NCBI GenBank assembly: GCA_024278555.1
Contig: JAJRSX010000082.1
Coordinates: 1 to 18,714 of the forward strand
Reading direction: 5' to 3'
DNA from: a bacterium
GTDB lineage: Bacteria; CG2-30-53-67; CG2-30-70-394
Length of the DNA: 18,714 nucleotides
Shown here: one piece after another, positions 13,001 through 18,714 of the stretch
Position numbering within the stretch: position 1 is the stretch's first letter
How the letters are laid out: every line of letters starts with the position of its first letter
Program-made: the position numbers and the translations under genes
Notes under the pieces: model-generated
The model's database searches: none
What the model was told of the DNA's origin: nothing
Seen by the model: the letters and a program-made list of their open reading frames with translations, nothing else

Positions 13001-13095
13001 GAACCTCTACGCAGACCCCCATCTCCTGCTGCCTATCCCGAAGGAGCCGAACCCCCACGTATGGGGGGCGCGGGACCGCCCGCCTTGGTATTTCG

Positions 13096-13124
13096 TTGCG
13101 TACGGTCCAAGAAAGGCGTACATT
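13096..13124 (+). promoter_or_regulatory. Candidate promoter of the AAA+/DUF4143 gene
   Basis: TTGCGT (13096-13101) and TACATT (13119-13124) are 17 bases apart. The -10 matches four of six consensus bases. The start would fall about 13131-13132, only two or three bases before the ATG at 13134. The mRNA would then be leaderless or nearly so, which agrees with the absence of a properly spaced ribosome site. The local dip in GC content supports a promoter here. Confidence 0.4.
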
Positions 13125-13133
13125 CATGGAGTG

Positions 13134-14294
13134 ATGTACACGCGCTCACTCCAGCCGGCTCCCTCCAAGAGCTGGTTTCTGTTCGGACCTCGGCAGACCG
13201 GGAAGAGCACCCTGGTGCGCTCCCTTCTGGGGCCGGACGACCTCTATATCGACCTCCTGCCTCAGCGGAGCTTTCTCAACTACGCGAAGAGTCCCGGGCG
13301 GCTCCGGGAGGAGGTCGAGGCGCACCGCAGACGGCACGGTGACTTCACCTGCGTGATCGACGAGGTCCAGAGGATCCCCACCCTCCTGGACGAGGTGCAC
13401 GCGCTCATCGAGTCCACCGGGCTCACCTTCATCCTCACCGGATCCAGCGCGCGCAAGCTGCGCCGGGGTGGCTCGAACCTGCTGGCCGGGCGCGCCTACA
13501 CCTACCGCCTCTTCCCCCTGACCTTCACCGAGCTGGGCGACGCCTTCGACCTCGACCGCGCCCTGCGTGCCGGATGCCTACCGCCGGTGTGGACGGGCGA
13601 CGAGCCCGACTGGCGGGAGTTCCTCCGCGCCTATTCCGAGACCTACCTGCGGGAGGAGGTGGCCGCCGAGGGGCTGGTGCGCAACATCGGCCCGTTCAGC
13701 CAGTTTCTCGACATCGCCGCAGCCAATGACGGCGAGATCGTCAACTTCACCAACGTCGCGCGGGAGTGCGGGGTCTCGGTGAAGACCGCGCAGCAGTACT
13801 ACCAGATCCTCGAAGACACCTTTCTCGCCACCCGCGTACCGGCGTGGCGCAAGAGCGCGCGCAAGCGGCTGGTCTCCCATCCCCGCTACTACATTTTCGA
13901 CCCAGGCGTGACCAACGCCCTTACCCACACCCTCGGCGCCGACCTGGATCCGAAGACGCGGGAGCGCCGCTTCGAGCAGCTCGTCATCAATCAGATCGCC
14001 GCGGCCATCCACTACCGGCGCCTCGACTACCAGCTCCACTACTGGCGCACCCACCACGGCGCCGAGGTGGACCTGCTCATCGGTCGCGGCAGCGAGGTTC
14101 TGTGTGCCGTGGAGATCAAGTCCTCCCGCAACATCGTCAAGGAGGGGCTGGACGGGATCACGAGCTTCCGCGCCGACCACCCGCGGACCCCGATCTTTGT
14201 CCTCGGCGACCGCCGGAACCGCCGCCTCCTCGCAGAACAGATCACCGTCCTGAGCTGGGACGACTTCATCCGCGAGGAGCTGGCGTCGCTGTGA
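13134..14294 (+). CDS. AAA+ ATPase with DUF4143-type C-terminal domain
   Basis: A 386-residue cytoplasmic protein. It has a Walker A motif GPRQTGKST (18-26), Walker B TCVIDEVQR (72-80), and the sensor-like LTGSSARKLRRGGSNLLAGR (101-120) typical of AAA_14. A winged-helix-like part follows (about 180-240), then a C-terminal region with YWRTHHGAEVDLLI (303-316) and VEIKSS (326-331). The D313 and E327-x-K329 pattern is that of a PD-(D/E)XK-like fold. Cellular roles of this widespread family are not established; nucleic-acid handling or defence-type accessory roles are only guesses. It stands alone, preceded by a REPIN-like repeat and convergent with metG 31 bases away, which suits an accessory gene between housekeeping units. 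All motifs look intact. Confidence 0.95.
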   Translation: MYTRSLQPAPSKSWFLFGPRQTGKSTLVRSLLGPDDLYIDLLPQRSFLNYAKSPGRLREEVEAHRRRHGDFTCVIDEVQRIPTLLDEVHALIESTGLTFILTGSSARKLRRGGSNLLAGRAYTYRLFPLTFTELGDAFDLDRALRAGCLPPVWTGDEPDWREFLRAYSETYLREEVAAEGLVRNIGPFSQFLDIAAANDGEIVNFTNVARECGVSVKTAQQYYQILEDTFLATRVPAWRKSARKRLVSHPRYYIFDPGVTNALTHTLGADLDPKTRERRFEQLVINQIAAAIHYRRLDYQLHYWRTHHGAEVDLLIGRGSEVLCAVEIKSSRNIVKEGLDGITSFRADHPRTPIFVLGDRRNRRLLAEQITVLSWDDFIREELASL

Positions 14295-14325
14295 CCGGTG
14301 GCGACGCCGGCAACCGGCGACCGGG

Positions 14326-16254
14326 TTACCGGATCCGGCTCCCCGGCGGCGGGCCGTCGGGGACGGCGATCAGGGTGAGGTGGTCGGGGCCGTCGCCGGT
14401 GGCCAGGACCATCCCCTCGGAGCGTACCCCGAAGAGCTTCGCCGGCTTCAGGTTGGCGACCACCGCCACCCGCCGACCGACCACCGCCTCGGCCCCGTAG
14501 CTCTGGCCGATGCCGGCAACGATGGTACGTGGCGCCTCCTCGCCCACGTCGACGGTGAGCGCCAGCAGCTTGTCGGAGCCGGGGATCGCCTCGGCCTCGC
14601 GCACCACGCCGACGCGCAGGGCCACCCGGGCGAAGTCGTCGATGTTGATCCGGCCGTCCGCCGTGGACTTCGGCACCGTCTCCCGGCTGTTGCTCGTCTC
14701 CTCCACCTTTTTCTTCTTCTCTTCTTGGGCCTTCGCCCCCTTGGAGCCCGCCGCCCTCTCCACCTCGATGCGCGGGAAGAGCGGTGCCGCCTCGCCGAGG
14801 GGGGTGCCGGCGGGGGGGCCGCCCCACGCCGGCGTGGCCGGCTCCGGGCTGCCGAGCTGGGTGAGGAGCTCGCGCCCCTTCACCGGCATCACCGGGCTCA
14901 CCATGAGGGCGACCAGCCGCAGCCCCTCCAGCAGGTTGCGCAGGACCCCGCGCAGGCGCGGCCGCGCCGCCTCCTCCTTGGCCAGGGCCCACGGCTCGCT
15001 CTCCACCACGTACTGGTTGAGGCGGCCGATGAGCCGCCACACCGACTTGAGCGCCTCGTGGAAGGCGAGGCGGGCCATCGCCTCGCGCCACTGCCCGATC
15101 GCCGCCGCCGCCTCGTCCGCCAGGGGGGGCGCGGCGGCGTCCGCCTCGGGCCACCTCCCCTCTTCGTAGCGGCGCACCATGGTGAGCACCCGGCTGGCGA
15201 GGTTGCCGAGGTCGTTGGCGAGATCGGCGTTGATCCGCCGCACCAGGGCGGCCTCGGAGAAGTCGGCGTCCAGCCCGAAGGTCGCCTCGCGCAGGAGGAA
15301 GTAGCGGAAGGGGTCGGCGCCGTAGGCGTCGATGATCGCGTTCGGGTCGACCACGTTGCCTACCGACTTGCTCATCTTCGCCCCGTCGATGGTCCACCAG
15401 CCGTGGGAGAAGATCTGCTCCGGCAGGGGGAGCCCGGCGGCGAGGAGGAAGCAGGGCCAGTAGACCGCGTGGAAGCGGAGGATGTCCTTGCCGATGACGT
15501 GCACCCTCGCCGGCCACTGGCGGGCGAAGCGGGCCGCGTCGTCCGGGTAGCCGGCGCCGGTGAGGTAGTTGATCAGGGCGTCGAACCAGACGTAGACCAC
15601 GTGCTGCGGGTTGTCCGGGACCGGGACCCCCCACGAAAACGTGGTGCGGGAGATGGAGAGGTCCCTAAGGCCGCCCTCCACGAAGCGGAGGATCTCGTTG
15701 CGCCGGACCTCCGGCTCGATGAAGTCGGGGTGGCTGCGGATGTGGTCCAACAACCGCTCCTGGTAGGCGGACATGCGGAAGAAGTAGCTCTCCTCCGCCA
15801 GCTTGGTCACCTCCCGGTGGCAGTCGGGGCAGTGGCCGTCATCGTCGAGCTGGAGCTCGGTCCAGTACGACTCGCACGGGGTGCAGTACCAGTCCTCGTA
15901 GCTGCCGAGGTAGATGTCGCCCTTGGCCTCCAGCTCGCGGAAGAGGTGCTGCACCGCCTTGGCGTGGCGTGGCTCGGTGGTGCGGATGAAGTCGTCCGGG
16001 GCGATCTCCAGCCGCTCCCACACCCCCTGGAACCGCTTCACCACCCGGTCGGCGAGGGCGATCGGCTCGATCCCCTCCGCCTTGGCGGAGGTCTCCACCT
16101 TCTGGCCGTGCTCGTCGGTGCCGGTGAGGAGGAAGGTCTCCTCCCCCAGCAGGCGGTAGAAGCGGGCGAGGGTATCGGCGGCCACCGAGGTGTAGGCGTG
16201 GCCGATGTGGGGGACGTCGTTGACGTAGTAGATCGGGGTGGTGATATAGCGCAT
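14326..16254 (-). CDS. metG: Methionyl-tRNA synthetase with C-terminal tRNA-binding domain
   Basis: A 642-residue cytoplasmic enzyme charging tRNA-Met and initiator tRNA. It is a class I synthetase with HIGH at 16-19 (VPHIGHAYTS), KMSKS at 293-297, and a single zinc-type knuckle C124-x2-C127 with C142-x2-C145. The anticodon-binding helical domain follows (about 340-465). A charged linker rich in E and K (about 500-530) leads to an EMAPII/Trbp111-type OB fold (about 537-642, INIDDFARVALRVG...GMVLA), which aids dimerisation and tRNA binding. The ATG at 16254 has GGAG five bases upstream; upstream in-frame codons are not synthetase sequence. It is the last gene of the holB-ricT-metG run, 88 bases after ricT. 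Confidence 0.98.
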   Translation of the reverse strand: MRYITTPIYYVNDVPHIGHAYTSVAADTLARFYRLLGEETFLLTGTDEHGQKVETSAKAEGIEPIALADRVVKRFQGVWERLEIAPDDFIRTTEPRHAKAVQHLFRELEAKGDIYLGSYEDWYCTPCESYWTELQLDDDGHCPDCHREVTKLAEESYFFRMSAYQERLLDHIRSHPDFIEPEVRRNEILRFVEGGLRDLSISRTTFSWGVPVPDNPQHVVYVWFDALINYLTGAGYPDDAARFARQWPARVHVIGKDILRFHAVYWPCFLLAAGLPLPEQIFSHGWWTIDGAKMSKSVGNVVDPNAIIDAYGADPFRYFLLREATFGLDADFSEAALVRRINADLANDLGNLASRVLTMVRRYEEGRWPEADAAAPPLADEAAAAIGQWREAMARLAFHEALKSVWRLIGRLNQYVVESEPWALAKEEAARPRLRGVLRNLLEGLRLVALMVSPVMPVKGRELLTQLGSPEPATPAWGGPPAGTPLGEAAPLFPRIEVERAAGSKGAKAQEEKKKKVEETSNSRETVPKSTADGRINIDDFARVALRVGVVREAEAIPGSDKLLALTVDVGEEAPRTIVAGIGQSYGAEAVVGRRVAVVANLKPAKLFGVRSEGMVLATGDGPDHLTLIAVPDGPPPGSRIR

Positions 16255-16342
16255 GGGGGCTCCGGGACGAGCCGACAAGGATCCGCCACCGTCCGGCCGG
16301 CGGCAAGCGGCGGATGGCCTTCCGCCTTCAGCGATCAGCAGA

Positions 16343-17395
16343 TCACGACTGGCCGCCGCCACCCTGGCCGCCGCGCCCGCGCCCGCGCCCGCGGCCGCGC
16401 CGCCGGCGGCGCCGCTTGCGCTTCGGGGCGGCTGCCCCCTCCTGCTCGGGGCGCCCCTTCGTGGGGGTCGCCGCCGCCTGCCTTTCCGGTTTGGGCTTGG
16501 ATTTGGCTTTGGGCTTGGGTCGCGGCCTCGCCTTGGCCTTTGGCTGCGCCTCTTCGGAGGGGACCACGGGGGGGGCCGGTGGTCGGTCGCTGTGGATCGG
16601 CTCGGGTGCGCCCGGGCGCAGGGCGTCGGTCGGGATGGTGACCCGCTCGCCGTCGCTGCGTGCCACCAGGGTGATGCGGCGGACATACTGGTGGGTGAGC
16701 ACCTTGCTCTTCATCCCGTCCACGGTCACCTCGGCGCCGCGGCGCGGCAGCCCCTTGTGAAACGCCTCGTAGCCCTCTTGCTCGTAGCGCAGACAGCACT
16801 TCAGCTTGCCGCAGCAGCCGGAGAGCTTGGTCGGGTTGAGGGAGATCCCCTGCATCTTGGCCATCCGCACGGAGACCGGTTGAAACTGGTGGATGTAGCC
16901 GCTGCAGCAGAGCCGGCGACCGCACGGCCCGAGGCCGTCGAGGAGCTGCGGCGCCTCGCGCTGGGTCACCTGGCGCATCTCCACCCGGATGCGGAACTGG
17001 TAGGCGAGCTCGCGCACCAGGTCGCGAAAATCGACCCGCCGTTCGGCGGAGAAGAAGAAGGTTGCCTGTTTGGCGTCAAAGCGGTGGTGGACGGAGAGCA
17101 GGCGCATCGCCATCCCGCGTTCGCTGATCCGCCGCTTGGTGTAGAGGAACGCCTTGGCGTCGAGGATCTTCAGCTCGGCGATGCTCGCCTCGTCCTCCGC
17201 GGTCATCCGGCGCACCACCCGAGCGCTCGGCCGCTCGCCGCTCACCGGCCGCGGTACGGTGACGACCCTGCCCGCCACCAGGCCGTGCTCCGCCTGCGCC
17301 ACCACCCGGTCGTGGAGAGCGAGGTCGAGGTCACCGCAGGCGCACTCCACCTGGAGCGGCCGGTTGTCCAGACTGATGGTGGTGACGCGCGCCAT
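16343..17395 (-). CDS. ricT: PSP1-domain protein (RicT/YaaT family) with a basic RGG-type tail
   Basis: A 350-residue protein. The PSP1 region (about 40-260) contains the family's cysteine cluster: GPCGRRLCCSGY (C158, C163, C164) and LSGCCGKLKCCLRYE (C194, C195, C200, C201). In Bacillus, RicT acts with RicA and RicF in an Fe-S-bearing complex that influences RNase Y-dependent mRNA processing; no ricA or ricF is seen here. Residues about 265-350 form a low-complexity tail of Lys/Pro/Ala repeats ending in an arginine run and RGRGRGRGRGG, which suggests RNA contact. The ATG at 17395 follows the holB stop by two bases, with GGGGAGAGG upstream. The holB-ricT pairing is conserved in many bacteria. 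The function in this organism is inferred. Confidence 0.94.
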   Translation of the reverse strand: MARVTTISLDNRPLQVECACGDLDLALHDRVVAQAEHGLVAGRVVTVPRPVSGERPSARVVRRMTAEDEASIAELKILDAKAFLYTKRRISERGMAMRLLSVHHRFDAKQATFFFSAERRVDFRDLVRELAYQFRIRVEMRQVTQREAPQLLDGLGPCGRRLCCSGYIHQFQPVSVRMAKMQGISLNPTKLSGCCGKLKCCLRYEQEGYEAFHKGLPRRGAEVTVDGMKSKVLTHQYVRRITLVARSDGERVTIPTDALRPGAPEPIHSDRPPAPPVVPSEEAQPKAKARPRPKPKAKSKPKPERQAAATPTKGRPEQEGAAAPKRKRRRRRRGRGRGRGRGGQGGGGQS

Positions 17396-17397
17396 GC

Positions 17398-18450
17398 TCA
17401 ACGACCTCTCCCCGCGGCGACGTGGGGGGGAGGGCCATGGTAGCCGCCCCCCCGGGCGACCGCGAGGTCCCTCTGGAGGGTGAGGAGGAGCTCGCCGACC
17501 ACCAGCTTCGCCTGGCCATTGGCGTTGAGCCGGCGGTGGGCGGTGAGGAGGTGGTCGGCGGCCTCCTCGAAGAATGTGGCCGGCGGCCGGTCGGCGGCGG
17601 GGAGGTGGCGGGTGATCTCCGGGAAGCAGAGGGCCTCCTCCGGTAGTCCGGTGGCCAGGAGCATGCCGTCGCGGAGCCAGAGGCCGAGGGCGGCGAGCCA
17701 CCCGGTGAGGGCGGCGTCGCGCCCCTTCACCGCCTGGTCGATCCAGGCGATGACCGCCCCCGGGTCGCCGTTGACGAGGAGCCGCCACACCTCGCTACAC
17801 ACCTTCCACTCCGCGGCCAGCCGCTCCGGCTCCAGGCGCGCCGCCTCGCCGATCTGCGCCGCGGCCACCCGCGCATGCAGCCGCGCCTCCCCCTCCGTCC
17901 GGCCATCGCCCCCGCCGCCCGCTGGCGGCGCCGCCTCGTCCGGCAGGGGGAGGCGGACCTCCTGGCAGCGGCTCACGATGGTAGGGAGGAGGGCGGTTGG
18001 GTTGCGCACCGTGAGGATGAGGACGGCGCCGCCCGGCGGCTCCTCCAGGGTCTTGAGCAGGGCGTTCGCCGCGGCCGGTTTCAGCTCGTCGACCTTGGCG
18101 AGGAGGACCACCTGGCGGCTGCCGGCGGTGGGGCGTATGGCGAGGTGGGCGATCATCCGGCGGATCACGTCGATCGGGCCGTCCCTGCCCGACTTCCGCT
18201 TCGCCTCCGCCGGGGCGAAGCGGGCGAGGTCCGGGTGGTTGTGGTCCGCCACCTGGCGGCAGGCGAGGCAGCGGCCGCACGGCGGTTCAGCGTCGGTGCA
18301 CAGGATCGCGTTGGCGAGCCAGGCGGCGGCGGCCTCCAGCCCGCTGCCCGCCGACCCTGCCAGGAGGTAGGCGGGGGCCCAGTTGCGGCTCGCAACGATC
18401 GCCTCCAGACGGCGGCGCGCCCGCGGGTGGATGGGGAGGTCGGAGGTCAT
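17398..18450 (-). CDS. holB: DNA polymerase III delta prime subunit (clamp loader)
   Basis: A 350-residue protein of the DnaX/HolB AAA+ family, part of the clamp loader that places the beta sliding clamp on DNA. It has a degenerate P-loop AGSAGSGLEAAA (31-42) in which the lysine is lost, as expected for a non-hydrolysing delta prime. A zinc knuckle C51-x6-C58-x2-C61-x2-C64 follows, then NALLKTLEEPP (129-139) and IVSRCQEVRL (158-167, the SRC motif). An Ala/Gly-rich insert is seen after residue 170. ATG at 18450 is preferred, but neither it nor an ATG nine codons upstream (18477) has a visible ribosome site, so the start is uncertain. It heads the holB-ricT-metG operon. Confidence 0.94.
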   Translation of the reverse strand: MTSDLPIHPRARRRLEAIVASRNWAPAYLLAGSAGSGLEAAAAWLANAILCTDAEPPCGRCLACRQVADHNHPDLARFAPAEAKRKSGRDGPIDVIRRMIAHLAIRPTAGSRQVVLLAKVDELKPAAANALLKTLEEPPGGAVLILTVRNPTALLPTIVSRCQEVRLPLPDEAAPPAGGGGDGRTEGEARLHARVAAAQIGEAARLEPERLAAEWKVCSEVWRLLVNGDPGAVIAWIDQAVKGRDAALTGWLAALGLWLRDGMLLATGLPEEALCFPEITRHLPAADRPPATFFEEAADHLLTAHRRLNANGQAKLVVGELLLTLQRDLAVARGGGYHGPPPHVAAGRGR

Positions 18451-18530
18451 GGAGAGGGCGGTGGGTGGTGGATGCACACGGATGGGATGGCCACCCGTGC
18501 GGGCCGCCGATCATGACGAGGATGGGTAGC

Positions 18531-18714
18531 CTGAACAATCACCGCTGATGGTTCATGGCCGCGAACCGCTCTCAGAGGATCAGCGGAAACAAGATCGGGT
18601 TACCAGACCGTAGGGTCGGCTTCAGCCGACCGACGCCGTCATCGCAAGAAATGCCGATTGCCCCTAGCTCATGACCGACGATGGGCAATCGGAAAGAGGG
18701 CAAGATGTCAGGGG
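18531..18714. repeat. Gene-free right end with three palindromic structures
   Basis: No ORF of note lies between holB and the window edge. CCGCTGAT (about 18543-18550) is repeated inverted as ATCAGCGG (about 18580-18587), enclosing a nested GGTTC/GAACC. The right part resembles the CCGCTGATCC fragment at about 213. Next is a GTAG-headed perfect palindrome, GGTCGGCT-TC-AGCCGACC (18610-18631). Last is a 10-bp perfect stem CCGATTGCCC/GGGCAATCGG (18654-18663 and 18683-18692) with a 19-base loop. The last could be a terminator of, or operator for, something outside the window. Confidence 0.5.

Noticed and set aside
14295-14325. GCCGG-CAA-CCGGC hairpin between the convergent DUF4143 and metG genes as a bidirectional terminator
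   Set aside because: It is short with no T-tract on either side. In this base composition such a stem is expected by chance.
1-18714. CRISPR array or tandem repeat array
   Set aside because: No series of regularly spaced identical repeats was found. The repeats present are dispersed or inverted pairs.

Overview
The window is GC-rich bacterial chromosome. Coding is dense, with short repeat-filled gaps between genes. Three features suggest a dissimilatory metal- or mineral-respiring bacterium, most plausibly of the Desulfuromonadia/Desulfobacterota kind: a porin-cytochrome gene cluster, the holB-ricT-metG gene order, and a lone oligopeptide-binding protein. This assignment is inferred from gene content and was not tested by phylogeny.

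Left third, all minus strand (about 1-5543). This is a putative extracellular electron-transfer conduit. Transcription runs right to left: an 8-heme surface lipoprotein cytochrome (5543-3306), a perfect GC palindrome with a T-tract (intrinsic terminator or attenuator, 3229-3268), an outer-membrane beta-barrel porin (3091-1772), and a 13-heme exported cytochrome (1707-580). A 546-base repeat-rich gap follows, then the first 11 codons of another minus-strand gene that leaves the window. Upstream of the operon lies a comparatively AT-rich gap (5544-6040) with spaced direct repeats.

Middle (6041-12914). Minus-strand hemN makes haem precursor without oxygen, which suits the haem demand of the cytochromes. 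It is followed by a minus-strand tRNA-Leu(GAG). The plus strand then carries a large solute-binding protein with an extra internal domain, the fluoride channel gene crcB, a small PII-like protein overlapping a UMF1-type MFS transporter, and a small exported protein of unknown function. The stop codons of three plus-strand genes lie in or next to G-rich arms that are repeated inverted further downstream.

Right third. A GTAG-type inverted repeat pair (REPIN-like, 12916-13000) precedes a plus-strand AAA+ ATPase with a DUF4143-type C-terminus. This gene converges on a minus-strand housekeeping operon, holB-ricT-metG: clamp-loader delta prime, a PSP1-domain protein with an RGG tail, and methionyl-tRNA synthetase. 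The last 264 bases hold no gene, only palindromes.

No CRISPR array, integrase, transposase or rRNA was seen. The most interesting items are the porin-cytochrome conduit with its internal terminator, the several families of extragenic palindromes, and the paired inverted G-tract arms after stop codons.
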